From Candidatus Bathyarchaeota archaeon (GTDB lineage: Archaea; Thermoproteota; Bathyarchaeia; Bathyarchaeales; Bathycorpusculaceae): a DNA stretch of 61,980 nt. Positions 8,389 through 17,060 of this stretch are shown one piece after another (position 1 is the stretch's first letter; the number at the start of each line of letters is the position of its first letter). Below the pieces are notes generated by a model, which saw only the letters and a list, made by a program, of their open reading frames with translations, had not been told where the DNA came from and ran no database searches. The DNA is taken from assembly GCA_003151735.1 (NCBI GenBank), contig PLYI01000071.1, positions 1 to 61,980 of the forward strand. Direction: 5' to 3'. The translations under genes were made by a program, and so were the position numbers.

Positions 8389-8453
8389 GACGTGCATCCA
8401 AAGATGCTCTTTACCCCTCTCTCTCTTCCAATCTTTTTTTTGGGTGCACATCT
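8389..8453. terminator. Inverted repeat between convergent genes, candidate bidirectional terminator
   Basis: GACGTGCATCCAAA (8389-8402) pairs with TTTGGGTGCACATC (8440-8453), 12 of 14 bases, with a pyrimidine-rich and T-rich loop. It lies between two gene 3' ends. The right arm shares GTGCACATCTC-CGAT with the 4470-4602 unit. Confidence 0.4.
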
Positions 8454-8492
8454 CCCGATAACCTAAATTCTGTTTCTAAAAATTAAAGTGAA

Positions 8493-9557
8493 TCATTTTT
8501 TGTTCAGCGTTTTAGGTATGTATCCGCATCTTGGGTCTGAACCTAAAATGTCGCCTGTGTAGTATAGTGCTGCTGAACGGCATCCTCCGCAGAATTCTTT
8601 GTATTCGCAGACGCCGCATTTGCCCTTGATGTTGGCTTTGTCTTTGACTTGGTTGAAGAACTCGCTGTTCTGCATGTCCTCCCAAATTTGTTTTATAAGT
8701 TTGTCTTTGATGTTGCCTACTCTGTAGGTGTCGTTGTAGCTGCAGGGGATGGCGTCACCGTTTTCTGCGATACTCATGAATCTGCCAAAGAAGCATCTGC
8801 CCAAGAAAAAGTTGTTGTACCAGTTGTCGAAGTCAGGCATGCCGTGTTGTTTGGCTACTCGGGCGTAGAAGGGAATGTAAACGTTGATGTCGGGTTTGCC
8901 TTTGTACTCTGCCGTTAGGTCGTAGAGTTTGTTGCATGCCCATTCGTACTGGGCGGGTGATGGGTCAGCTTTATGGGTGGCTTTATCGTTGCTGTATGGA
9001 ATCATCCCGTGAAAAACAACCCAGCGTGCATCGTATTTTTTGGCCAAATCCAAAACATGCCGCATGTCTGCCTCATTGACGTTCGTGGCTTTTCCAGCGT
9101 TGGCGAATGTATAGACTAAGCAGTTGAGGAGTTTCTCCTTAGAAAACCGCTCTATCGCGGAAACCGCCGCTGCGTAAGCACCTTTGCCACGGATGGCCTC
9201 GTTGGTTTTCTCTGCGCCGTCAATGCTTATGGAAATTTTTGTTTGGTTTTTGACGATACTTCTGAAGGCATTATCACTCAGTAAGCGCCCATCCGTGATG
9301 ATGCTCGTGCTTAACCCTCGTTTTGTTGCGTAATCCAGCACTTCAAAAAGGTCCTTTCGCAAAAAGGGCTGCCCCCCCGTGACTCCAAAGAAGCTTGCAC
9401 CGAATTCGCTGGCTTGGTCAACGATTTTTTTAGCGTCTTCAGTATTTATTTCGTCTGGGACAGCTTTTTTTCCAGCTGAAACACAGTGGACACATTTGCT
9501 ATCGCAGGCGTACGTGCATCGCCAAGGCACAATAAGCACTGGACCTTTACTTTTCAA
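8493..9557 (-). CDS. Radical SAM protein with SPASM domain
   Basis: 354 residues. The radical SAM cluster motif C-x3-C-x2-C is at Cys18, Cys22 and Cys25, followed by FGVTGGQPFLRKDL. The C-terminal SPASM region (CSYNDTYRVGNIKD, then CGVCEYKEFCGGCR) binds additional Fe-S clusters. Architecture resembles AhbD/NirJ-type heme or cofactor-maturation enzymes and peptide-modifying enzymes. No precursor peptide gene is obvious beside it, so the substrate is unknown. Confidence 0.85.
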   Translation of the reverse strand: MKSKGPVLIVPWRCTYACDSKCVHCVSAGKKAVPDEINTEDAKKIVDQASEFGASFFGVTGGQPFLRKDLFEVLDYATKRGLSTSIITDGRLLSDNAFRSIVKNQTKISISIDGAEKTNEAIRGKGAYAAAVSAIERFSKEKLLNCLVYTFANAGKATNVNEADMRHVLDLAKKYDARWVVFHGMIPYSNDKATHKADPSPAQYEWACNKLYDLTAEYKGKPDINVYIPFYARVAKQHGMPDFDNWYNNFFLGRCFFGRFMSIAENGDAIPCSYNDTYRVGNIKDKLIKQIWEDMQNSEFFNQVKDKANIKGKCGVCEYKEFCGGCRSAALYYTGDILGSDPRCGYIPKTLNKK

Positions 9558-9706
9558 GCCTGTTTTTCTCCAAGGGATTTGTGCTGTATTTGAAACCGTT
9601 TTTTTGCTATTTAACGGTTCACTTTGAAAATGAAAATTTATTGGCTTAGTTTGAGGAACAGAATTCTTAAATTAGAAGGGACGATACTTTTCTTTATGTG
9701 ATTTTA

Positions 9707-10123
9707 ATGGCTAAATTTAAAGTGAATGCAAAACTTTTGGAAAACACTCGTTTAATCACTGATAACGGTCGCGGACAAAGCGTTATCTGCGATTTGCCTG
9801 TAGCTTCAGGCGGAACCAACGCTGGACCCACACCGTTGGAGTTGGCTTTGATGTCGCTTGCCGGCTGCGGAGTCATAATCTTCGCTGACGTTTGCAAAAA
9901 CAGCAAGATTGACCCTGGCAACATAGAGATTGCTGTGGAAGCAGAAAAATCCCCTGATTCACCGACTTTGAAGGCAGTTACCATGAAAGTTAACATTTCC
10001 TCGAAGGCCAGAAAACCTTTGGTGGAAGCGGCTTGGAGAAGAACAGAAGCAAACTGCCCAGTGCTATTTGTTTACAAAGAATCAGTCCCTGTAAAAGTTG
10101 ACGTAGAAATAAAATCGCCATAA
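9707..10123 (+). CDS. OsmC/Ohr family protein
   Basis: About 138 residues from ATG 9707. An in-frame GTG at 9698 would add three residues. Conserved Cys occur in MSLAGCGVI and TEANCPVLF, the two thiol positions used by OsmC peroxidases to reduce organic hydroperoxides. The substrate is not determined. It is followed by a 97-residue gene on the same strand. Confidence 0.85.
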   Translation: MAKFKVNAKLLENTRLITDNGRGQSVICDLPVASGGTNAGPTPLELALMSLAGCGVIIFADVCKNSKIDPGNIEIAVEAEKSPDSPTLKAVTMKVNISSKARKPLVEAAWRRTEANCPVLFVYKESVPVKVDVEIKSP

Positions 10124-10156
10124 TCAGACAGCAATTATTTTTTTTCTTGGTAGGAC

Positions 10157-10450
10157 GTGATTTTATTGTTGGATGGGGCTGAACATATTCATCCTGCAGC
10201 GCAATGCCCTCTCAACGGTGAGCAAGATAAAACTATGCTTAAGGAAATTTTTTCATATGCTAACGTTAAGAAGGCAAGAATAAAAAGTGACTCGGTCTAC
10301 ATGAGTTGCCCCAAAGCCACTCAAGTTGACCATAAAAGCTTCTTCGCTGTTGAAGCAAATAGTCCTGATGCGGCCATAAAATTTTTCGGTCCACTAACTG
10401 TACAATTGAGGAAAGTTTTGCCTTTAAGTGAAGTCGCCAAGACACTTTAG
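10157..10450 (+). CDS. Hypothetical protein, 97 residues
   Basis: GTG start 33 bases after the OsmC gene. The C-terminal half (QVDHKSFFAVEANSPDAAI...FFGPLTVQLRKVLPL) resembles a small ferredoxin-like alpha-beta fold seen in DUF3303-type proteins, but the match is weak. Cys17 and Cys51 are present without a metal motif. No function assigned. Confidence 0.55.
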   Translation: MILLLDGAEHIHPAAQCPLNGEQDKTMLKEIFSYANVKKARIKSDSVYMSCPKATQVDHKSFFAVEANSPDAAIKFFGPLTVQLRKVLPLSEVAKTL

Positions 10451-10572
10451 GCTCAATTTCTTTGTAAGCAATTCTCATATGACTGCTTTTGGAATTCAGG
10501 CGAGCAAAAAACCTTTTTTCGCAAATTTTTTTAAGCAGCTCCTTTTTTTATTGTAAAGTGAGGAGATGGAGA

Positions 10573-10746
10573 ATGGAAGAGGATATTCTGTTTAACCTAA
10601 ACCAGGTTAATTGTAACCATCAAAAACAGGAATTATACAAGCAAAGAGGCTTCGACATACTCAACGGTCTTGAATTTACCTTGACACGTTGCCCTAACTG
10701 TCACAAAATCATGGAGTTAGAAGCAAAAAAACTCTCTAAGCAATAG
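10573..10746 (+). CDS. Small zinc-ribbon-like protein, 57 residues
   Basis: ATG 10573 follows GTGAGGAGATGG, so this start is preferred over the 28-residue-longer upstream one. It contains NCNH near residue 14 and CPNCHK near residue 41, with a basic C-terminus. It probably binds one zinc. Six bases separate its stop from the 3' end of the convergent DCD-like gene. Confidence 0.55.
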   Translation: MEEDILFNLNQVNCNHQKQELYKQRGFDILNGLEFTLTRCPNCHKIMELEAKKLSKQ

Positions 10747-10751
10747 CTTTC

Positions 10752-11162
10752 CTATTTGGGTTCTGCGTACAGGTAGAGTTCTCCCTGTTTTAAGAGGTCT
10801 AAAGCATTCTGTGTTTCTAAAGATGTTAACTTGCAGGTTTTTGGGTTTTTTAGGAACGGGAGTATTTCAGGTGCGTTTCGGAGTATATGCAGGTCTTCCC
10901 ACGTTACCTTAAGGTCTTCGGATGGAATATGCTCATCAACATCCAGTGCCCATGCGCCCGCGTCTAATTCGTCGCCTTCCGCTAAGGCCGTGAAAGGACC
11001 AAGCAAGGATTCGTCATCTATGTTATAGAGAAAAATTATTGATCCAACCTTGATTTCCTCTTCCGCAGGCTTCGTTTTTTCGTCCGCACATGTGTAGCGT
11101 TTATTGCTTAAACATTGTTGTTTGGATTTTTCGTTACAGAAAAATATGTATCCATCGTACAT
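10752..11162 (-). CDS. DCD/EVE-like domain protein
   Basis: 136 residues. Residues 3-70 (GYIFFCNEKSKQQCL ... KVGSIIFLYNIDDESLLGPFTA) match the hallmarks of the DCD (development and cell death) domain: G-x-I-F-x-C-N start, LFLY-like strand, and L-x-G-x-F/Y-x-A. DCD is related to EVE/PUA-type folds that read nucleic-acid modifications. The C-terminal half is helical. The archaeal function is unknown. Confidence 0.6.
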   Translation of the reverse strand: MYDGYIFFCNEKSKQQCLSNKRYTCADEKTKPAEEEIKVGSIIFLYNIDDESLLGPFTALAEGDELDAGAWALDVDEHIPSEDLKVTWEDLHILRNAPEILPFLKNPKTCKLTSLETQNALDLLKQGELYLYAEPK

Positions 11163-11169
11163 AACTTGA

Positions 11170-11655
11170 TAAAACCTTCTTGTCTAGTTGGAAGCGTGTC
11201 GGCATTTATTTCCTTTTCTTTTTGCTGTTATGTAGATCTGTTGGTACCATGGTGAATCCACAATTCTATTTATTCCAATGAATCCCACTTTAGATGGAGG
11301 GCAAGCTTACATCCCCTGCATTCGGCTTTTCCCCAACCTTGCATAGTAGAGAGTCAAACCCAACCCAAACATCTCAACAATCCAACCCCACACCTCAACC
11401 GACCGCCCAGCCAACAGCCGCTCCCACAGCCAAACCAACCCAACTCCAACACCTAAACCGACACATTTACCACTTACAGTAACACCTACGACAACAACTA
11501 TCTTCAACCCTAACACAATTTCTCAAAACGAAATTTACCCAGCTGGCGAAGTAGTAGCCGCCATCATTGCAGCCACAGTAGGAACGATACTTATGATTAA
11601 GAAAAGGCAGCAAGCAAACGACCAGTTGGAAGAGTCTGATTTACAAAGCGTTTAA
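11170..11655 (+). pseudogene. Broken gene for a Pro/Thr-rich, C-terminally membrane-anchored protein
   Basis: A hydrophobic secretion-signal-like stretch near 11190-11240 is followed by a Pro/Thr/Gln-rich linker (from 11345, NPTPQPTAQPTAAPTAKPT). About 11440 the coding frame shifts by one: PTPTPKPTHLPLTV..., then a membrane helix EVVAAIIAATVGTILMI, a basic anchor KKRQQ, and a stop at 11653-11655. At least two indels break the gene. Related secreted proteins with linkers and one C-terminal helix are common archaeal envelope proteins. Confidence 0.55.
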
Positions 11656-11926
11656 TCATGCCTGATGGATTATTTTGACAAAGCTACTTAGGTTTTTCCA
11701 ACATTTTTTGATAGTTAAACAATTTTTTACCGCGTTAGCGTTAACGTCATTGTTGAAGCAGCAAAACCCCCTTGCGTATTCTGCTGCCTGATTTTATCCG
11801 CCTACTCCTTAAATTTTTTTTCAGCAGTTAAGCAAGCGGTAGAAAAAGAATATACCCTTTGAGTTGTTTGTAACATTAACAGCAACTTTTAGTTTTAATC
11901 AGCGAGAACTAGTCTTGTCGTTTATA
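11656..11926. other. Intergenic, no gene seen
   Basis: Short AT-rich spacer between the broken anchored protein and the UPF0104-like gene. No confident element is seen. Confidence 0.4.
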
Positions 11927-13056
11927 ATGAAGTATCTGTCGATTAGAAGATCCATTTTCTTTATGGTAGCAGGTTTTGCAGTCTTCCTCATTTACCTGTA
12001 CTTCTACATCGGCATACCAAAAATACTGCAGGTCATAAGCAACATAAACTCAACTCAATATGCGATTTTCTATTCTCTCTCGCTTGTCACTGTGCTTGCC
12101 TCAGTGTTTTGTTGGTCAATTGCCTGGAACAGCATACGTCGAGCTCGTTCCGTCAAAATCTCCTATAGGCAAGCTTACCTCTACTATTGGGTTGGCTACT
12201 TTAGCGATTTAGTTCTTCCATGCGGAACAATTTGCGGTGAATTAACTAGGCTATATCTTGTGCAAAAACAAACTGGAAAAAGCTACGGCGTCCTTGCGGC
12301 TTCAGCTATAACAAACCGATTAGTCGCCTACACCATTTTAGTCTCCGGACTATGCAGGGGAGCGATCCTGGTCTTTCTAAAACCCGGTATTCCATCTGTC
12401 ATATCGAACATTTTTGTTGTTTTTGTAATTGGAGTAACAATCTACTTGGTGGTCCTACTTTACTTAGCGTTTGTTAAAAACACTGCAAGAAACATCAGCA
12501 GGTTATACCAAAAATCCTAAAAGCTCTAAGACCCAAACATTATCAATCTTTCAAGGATACGCAAAGAGAAAAGTCACTTGCTAACTATTATACGGGATTT
12601 AAAATATTCCGTGAAAAACCCAGGCTACTAATTAAACCCCTCATCATCCATTTAATCTCTTATTTGCTTGGATTATTCGTCTACATTTTCATTTTTTATG
12701 CCCTCGGCATTCCATTAAGCCTAGAATTCTATGTGGTTGTCTACTTCATTGCAACAGCGGTTCAAGATGCAGCCGCAAGCTTTTCTGTTGGTTCACTGGA
12801 TATCATTTTAGCGAGTATTTTCCTGCTTTATGGGTTAAACCCTGGAATCAGCGGAATAACAGCCCTATTAGTGCGGAGCGCTGGTTTCTGGTTCCATTTG
12901 TTTGTGGGTTTTCTCGCCGTTCAATATATGGGGGCAAGAAATTTGATTTCTCAAACGCCTCAACTTAAGGGGTCGCATCAGAAAAAAAATGAGCCTTCTC
13001 ATTCGGGATTACCGAACAATAGCATTAATGCTGCTGTTGATGAACACTTTCATTGA
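11927..13056 (+). pseudogene. UPF0104 / lysylphosphatidylglycerol-synthase-TM-like protein split by a frameshift
   Basis: ATG 11927 begins MKYLSIRRSIFF; an upstream TTG at 11864 is less likely. The first frame covers about the first five helices (including FSDLVLPCGTICGELTRLYL, the family signature region) and stops at 12518-12520. The next frame continues seamlessly (IPKILKALRPKHYQSF... and helices ALGIPLSLEFYVVVYF, DIILASIFLLYGL) to 13056. Joined length is about 375 residues, normal for this integral membrane family, which includes AglD-like and flippase-like proteins. A one-base indel near 12505-12515 in an A-rich run is the only lesion, so an assembly error is possible. Confidence 0.75.
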
Positions 13057-13135
13057 CCTCTCTCCTACTCCGCAATGTCGCGGCGGCACCCGCCTTTTAA
13101 GCATTATCTATAATATCGGTGCTCCGTGAATAAAC

Positions 13136-13354
13136 ATGACTCAGAATGAAATTGCAACAGAAGAAGACATCCTCGTATCGTTGACATTTCACAATTTCTC
13201 CGCCAAAATGCTAAAAGAATTCGCACAAAAAATCGTTAAACCCTACTTCAACGGCAATATGAACTTAGCCCTACGAAGCCTAATGGAAAAATCCATCAAC
13301 GAAGAGACAATATTCAACCAAGCCACGATAGCAAAAAAACAAAATTTAACCTAG
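13136..13354 (+). CDS. Small protein of 72 residues, possible DNA-binding or antitoxin type
   Basis: ATG 13136. Residues 12-55 predict strand-helix-helix (ILVSLTFHNFSAKMLKEFAQKI ... LALRSLMEKSI), compatible with a ribbon-helix-helix-like fold. No partner toxin is seen nearby. The function is a guess. Confidence 0.5.
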   Translation: MTQNEIATEEDILVSLTFHNFSAKMLKEFAQKIVKPYFNGNMNLALRSLMEKSINEETIFNQATIAKKQNLT

Positions 13355-13528
13355 AAAAAATTCTCAATGAAAAAAGAGAGATTCTTAAAGCTAACAATGG
13401 TTATGCTTTTTTCGATAACGCAGTTATCAGACCAAATATTCCGTCTATCAGCGCTAAGTAGTATGCTATAGTTGAAACCGAAGTCCCACAATTTTTGAGT
13501 TCACCTCCTAAAAGAAAAAATTGTTTTC

Positions 13529-13933
13529 TTACCAGAAACCGCCTTTAGATGTGACCGTAGCCGTGGCTTGCAGAGATCCAACTCCTATTGTTCCGAAAGT
13601 GAAATTGTAGTTTCCACTGGGTAATTGAATCCAGCCGCTGTTGTAGGTTTGCTGTCCTCCTTGTGCTGCCGCGTGTTCCCAGATTACTTGGTCGCCGATT
13701 CGAATTTGAGCTCGCCACAGCGCTGCGCCGTTTTGGATTGCCACTTGAACTTGCACTTTATCATCTAGAAATGATTGGACAAATGGTGTTGTTTTAGTGT
13801 CAGCTCCAACTGTGAAAGATATCTGTGTGTTCACTACCGTTGCGGGGTATGTTTCGCCTGCGTAAACGGCGAAAGCTGCAACTAAGATAACTACGATTGC
13901 CACTATGGCTACTACCGCTTTTAATTTTACCAT
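13529..13933 (-). CDS. Secreted or membrane-anchored beta-rich protein, 134 residues
   Basis: The N-terminal hydrophobic helix (KAVVAIVAIVVILVAAFAVYA, residues 5-25) is a signal anchor. The rest is beta-rich with Thr/Gly/Gln and repeated aromatic positions (WRAQIRIGDQVIWEH, NSGWIQLPSGNYNFTF), like small archaeal surface proteins. No known family. It shares orientation with the GOLD-like protein at 14152. Confidence 0.65.
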   Translation of the reverse strand: MVKLKAVVAIVAIVVILVAAFAVYAGETYPATVVNTQISFTVGADTKTTPFVQSFLDDKVQVQVAIQNGAALWRAQIRIGDQVIWEHAAAQGGQQTYNSGWIQLPSGNYNFTFGTIGVGSLQATATVTSKGGFW

Positions 13934-14151
13934 TCAGATAATCTCCATTTTATCGTTAATCGTGATGCTCTTCTACAATTACTTCTTCGTCGCCAGCCAC
14001 AGGAAATTTGGGTCCGAGGGGTTAACCACTTGAAGTGCAAACAAAAGCTAAACAACTCTACATATTTAGTCCTTTTAGCCGCAATATAATTCCTTGTTAC
14101 TGTGGCTATAAATCACAAAATTCCAGTTTTAAGGGCAAATTAATCTGATGT

Positions 14152-14649
14152 TTACACTATTACCGCGCGTTGTTTTTTGGTCTTGCGGTGCACTAAAAAG
14201 ATTATCAGTATGCTTCCCAAGACAGTTATAATTATTGAAATAGCCAGATACACCAGAGATATTCCTGTTGAATTGCCACTTCCCGATATGTCAGGGTTTG
14301 TTGTGTAAGAGAAACTCACTTGGATCGGATCAGAATGAGGTACGTCGTTCTCGAAGTTCAATGTGTAGTTTCCACTATGCTGGGCGACGAAACCAAATGC
14401 GGTAGGTTTATCGATTAAGCCTAAGTTGATGATTTGGGCTCCGTTGGGGTCGCTCACCCAGAAGCGAAGGGTGCCGGTAATGGAGATTGAGCCGTTAAAT
14501 GTAGTTCCAGCGGGCAGCACAATTTGTAATTGTGACGATGGAGAAACGGTGAAAGCTGGAATTGTAATAGCAAACGCTGAAAGAGCCATCAACGTCATAA
14601 TCAGCAGAGCCATCAATACGACGCATGTTAATGTTTTGATTTTTTTCAT
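14152..14649 (-). CDS. Secreted GOLD/emp24-like protein with C-terminal membrane anchor
   Basis: 165 residues: signal peptide (residues 1-28), a beta-sandwich domain with the pattern LRFWVSDPNGAQI ... GFVAQHSGNYTLNFEN typical of GOLD/p24 domains, then a membrane helix (VYLAISIIITVLGSILIIFLV) and a basic tail. It is probably an envelope protein; the partner is unknown. A small paralogous theme recurs at 13529. Confidence 0.65.
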   Translation of the reverse strand: MKKIKTLTCVVLMALLIMTLMALSAFAITIPAFTVSPSSQLQIVLPAGTTFNGSISITGTLRFWVSDPNGAQIINLGLIDKPTAFGFVAQHSGNYTLNFENDVPHSDPIQVSFSYTTNPDISGSGNSTGISLVYLAISIIITVLGSILIIFLVHRKTKKQRAVIV

Positions 14650-14951
14650 TTTCCCACTTGAAGAATACTCAGTAAATTAAAAGCGGTCCTATTAACAGAA
14701 TGGGTTAAAATTTTTGAATTCAAGGAACCGGTCGCGAAGACGAGCATTGGACAAATTGAGGTCCCGAAAGGCAAGATGGATAAGGACGCAGGACATGTTT
14801 ATAGTGAAGGAGGGCAATCAAAATAAAAAGCAAAACTAAAAACAAACCGAAAAACGAAAAAGTAACTAACCAAACCAAAAACAAAGGAAAAAAAGAATGG
14901 AAGCAGAGATAAGAAATAGCGCTAGAAGAGTGAAAATGCGCTTCCAAAATT
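14650..14951. other. Intergenic, A-rich on plus strand, no confident gene
   Basis: The plus strand keeps a 46-codon frame open to about 14830 (...QIEVPKGKMDKDAGHVY...) but it lacks any start codon, so it may be a remnant or chance. The Lys-rich 14825-14900 stretch gives hydrophobic shadow frames on the minus strand. Confidence 0.35.
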
Positions 14952-15029
14952 TGGTGGACCGGGCGGGATTTGAACCCGCGGCTTCCGCGTTGCGAACGCG
15001 GCGATCATACCGAACTGATCTACCGGCCC
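14952..15029 (-). tRNA. tRNA-Ala (anticodon CGC)
   Basis: The minus strand folds as a full cloverleaf. The acceptor GGGCCGG/CCGGTCC contains the G3:U70 pair that identifies tRNA-Ala. The D arm is GATC...GATC, the anticodon stem CCGCG/CGCGG has loop TTCGCAA, and the T arm is GCGGG-TTCAAAT-CCCGC. Discriminator A is followed by an encoded CCA (14954-14952). No intron. Confidence 0.93.
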
Positions 15030-15102
15030 CTTTTCTGGAAAAACACGGTTACGAGGGCATTTAGAGCTTTCGGTGACTTTGTCCTTGAGTTGCACGAAAC
15101 TA

Positions 15103-15144
15103 TTTGGACCCTGATAGTAACTCATTGCAGAAACCTATAGGGGG
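15103..15144 (+). repeat. 42-bp dispersed repeat, copy 1
   Basis: From TTTGGACCCTGATAG to GCAGAAACCTATAGGGGG. It matches 47774-47815 at 38 of 42 positions with no gaps. It lies about 75 bases beyond the 5' side of tRNA-Ala. Function unknown. Confidence 0.65.
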
Positions 15145-15228
15145 AGGGTTGTGAAACAAGTATTGGCAAAGTTAAACTAATAAAACTCAAAGCATTGAGG
15201 CTTTCGTCGGCTTTTGGTAAACTCGAGT

Positions 15229-15372
15229 TTAGTTATCAATTGTGACAAACCTTTTAGAAGGCTCACCCGACAAGATTTCAGATTTCCCCGTAATAAAATA
15301 TCCGCCGTCTTTTAACGCGTTATAGAAGCCCATATGTATGTGTCGTTGGCCTTCTTTTGAAAAATAAATCAT
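15229..15372 (-). pseudogene. cheR: C-terminal remnant of a CheR-type protein methyltransferase
   Basis: The minus frame encodes 47 residues, MIYFSKEGQRHIHMGFYNAL-KDGGYFITGKSEILSG-EPSKRF. This matches the end of CheR (L-I-Y-F-x-K-x-x-Q ... L-x-x-G-G-x-x-x-x-G-x-x-E). The SAM-binding portion is missing, so this is a decayed chemotaxis receptor methyltransferase. No other chemotaxis gene is seen in the window. Confidence 0.65.
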
Positions 15373-15463
15373 CACATACGCTTCAGTTTACACTCAGAAG
15401 GACCTGATTAAAAAATTCGGCGGAGTCTACGCTGACGCTTCCGCTAAAGCATTAGAAACATAA
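15368..15463 (+). pseudogene. Start-less gene tail
   Basis: Open frame from a stop at 15365 to TAA 15461-15463, ending YTQKDLIKKFGGVY-ADASAKALET. It looks coding but has no start codon and no identifiable family. It abuts the cheR remnant, consistent with a small gene graveyard between two tRNA genes. Confidence 0.35.
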
Positions 15464-15707
15464 TTCACTTTTTATTCTACATGCTTTAGAATCTCAAAAG
15501 CTCCAATAGCACCTACACCCCTCTGTTTCTACAATGAGTCTCTATTAGGCTCCAAATATGCCACTTCAGCTGCAACCTCTCCATAATGGATTGTTTCAAA
15601 ATCCAGTCAAGATATTTTTAAAACAAAACATAACCGCTAAAGTTTAAAGCCAAGCCAACATTATGTAAGAAACCACCAAAAAACACCTGCAGAAACAGGC
15701 TGTAGAA

Positions 15708-15785
15708 GGGGCCGTCGGCTAGTTTGGTCCAGGCTTGTAGCCTCGGGCGCTATAGACCCCGGTTCAAATCCGGGCGGCCCCACCA
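15708..15785 (+). tRNA. tRNA-Pro (anticodon CGG)
   Basis: Acceptor GGGGCCG/CGGCCCC, D arm GGCT...GGCT, anticodon stem GTAGC/GCTAT with loop CTCGGGC (anticodon CGG, G37), T arm CCCGG-TTCAAAT-CCGGG. Discriminator A plus encoded CCA (15783-15785). No intron. Confidence 0.9.
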
Positions 15786-15834
15786 AGTTACTTTTATTTT
15801 CACTAGAATTAGCGTTATTTTGCATAGAAACTGG

Positions 15835-15960
15835 TTAATTTCCGTTGATTAGATATTTTAAGTGATTTTCAACAGTTTTACTTAAATTGAAACCTAATTC
15901 CCTGGATTTTTCAACTAAATCTTTGTCTAAATAAAGTACAACATTTCCTTTAGTTCCCAT
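15835..15960 (-). CDS. CcdA-like antitoxin / small ribbon-helix-helix protein
   Basis: 41 residues from ATG 15960 (MGTKGNVVLYLDKDLVEKS, ending RELGFNLSKTVENHLKYLI). A short strand followed by two helices matches CcdA/RHH-type archaeal proteins. A longer start at 16026 would add 22 residues without fitting the family. No adjacent toxin is recognisable. It lies just downstream of tRNA-Pro, a typical place for mobile leftovers. Confidence 0.6.
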   Translation of the reverse strand: MGTKGNVVLYLDKDLVEKSRELGFNLSKTVENHLKYLINGN

Positions 15961-16026
15961 TGCGAATGCATCCAAGCGCATCCGAAGGGAACTTGTTGTT
16001 ATAAATCTGGTCTTTTGACTAGACAC

Positions 16027-16379
16027 TCATTTTTATAAATTTTTAAATTATTATTTTGAAAAATCAATAGAATTTCTAAATTTTTAAATTCTAATCTGGG
16101 TTAAGAAATAGAATAATTAGTTTCTAAAATTATTTTTAATTTAGCAAGTATAAAATAGAAATCGAGGGCACTTAAGGGGAAGAACTGATTATGTGTTTGT
16201 TATTGGAAAAATACTGCAGCTTTTGTGTCTCTTTTTTAAATTATTCTATACTTAAGGAAGTTCCATTTACCCATTTAGAATATGTTCTTCGAAGGGCACA
16301 TGTTTTCAGTTCATTTCGTGACAAGCACCATAAACAGGTAATTAGGACCAGCTTTAAAACTGGAAAGATTGAGGATGCT
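16027..16379. other. AT-rich intergenic stretch
   Basis: 16030-16150 is very A/T-rich and probably contains the promoter of the small RHH gene. A 68-codon plus frame (16191-16397) is Phe/Cys-rich, overlaps opposing frames, and is not convincing. Confidence 0.35.
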
Positions 16380-16652
16380 CTAGTTTTCCCATACTGATAA
16401 GCTGGATGGTTTAAGTATATTTGTCGAAATGAAGTAGCATTCACTGTCAAGCAGCAAACTTAGATTATGTTGACTTACGAAATCTTTTATGTATACAAGA
16501 TTATCGTTGTTAACTGCGCTTTGATCAAAAGTTAAAACAATTCCATCTTTTACGGTATCAAGCATCTTTACATCTAAACTACAGCCTGAACCAATTTCCC
16601 GTTTAAACACCATGGCCTCAAATATCTTCATTTTTTTCCTTTCCCTGTCCAA
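16380..16652 (-). CDS. Hypothetical protein, 90 residues
   Basis: ATG start; an internal ATG at residue 8 (MKIFEAMVFKREIG) is an alternative. It is predicted to be alpha-beta and has SGCSLDVKML and VSQHNLSLLLDSECYFIST. No known family. It stands alone on the minus strand. Confidence 0.5.
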   Translation of the reverse strand: MDRERKKMKIFEAMVFKREIGSGCSLDVKMLDTVKDGIVLTFDQSAVNNDNLVYIKDFVSQHNLSLLLDSECYFISTNILKPSSLSVWEN

Positions 16653-16765
16653 ATTTAGCCGCTCACGTTAGCCAAAAATATCTGGACAAGTGAATGCAAA
16701 CTTGGGACATAACATGTATAGTCTGAACACTTTTAAAGGCTTCGTGTTCAAAGCCATTTGTCTGA

Positions 16766-16942
16766 TTAAAAGATTCCAGCCATTTTTACTACTGCAATAC
16801 CAATCGATATAGCAGCTACCAAAAAAATGATCTTGCTCTTCGATTTAGCTAAGCCACCAGATTCGCCTTTGCCCTGTTGGAACTCGTACTCTTTAATTTC
16901 CTTCGTTTTAGAATTGATCTGTACTTTTGCACTTAACTTTAG
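16766..16942 (-). pseudogene. Start-less tail of a membrane-anchored protein (PepSY-like end)
   Basis: The minus frame ends ...SAKVQINSKTKEIKEYEFQQGKGES, then a membrane helix IIFLVAAISIGIAVVKM and stop at 16766-16768. The A-x-V-x-I-N-x-x-T-x-E-I pattern is like the last strands of PepSY domains, common in archaeal surface proteins. No start codon is present and the N-terminal part is gone. Confidence 0.4.
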
Positions 16943-17060
16943 TTATGGATAACATGAACCCGTTTTTAAGATAATAGAGTTTGTCCATCACAAAAATTAC
17001 ATACTGTTTACATTCCGACTCCAAACAAGGCTCGCTTGTTTTGCCCAGTAAAAATGTGGG

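Noticed and set aside
14720..14947. Hydrophobic minus frame of 75 codons
   Set aside because: Antisense of a Lys-rich A-rich stretch; a shadow with no signal or family pattern.
16191..16397. 68-codon frame
   Set aside because: Overlaps opposing frames, Cys/Phe-rich without family features or a ribosome site.
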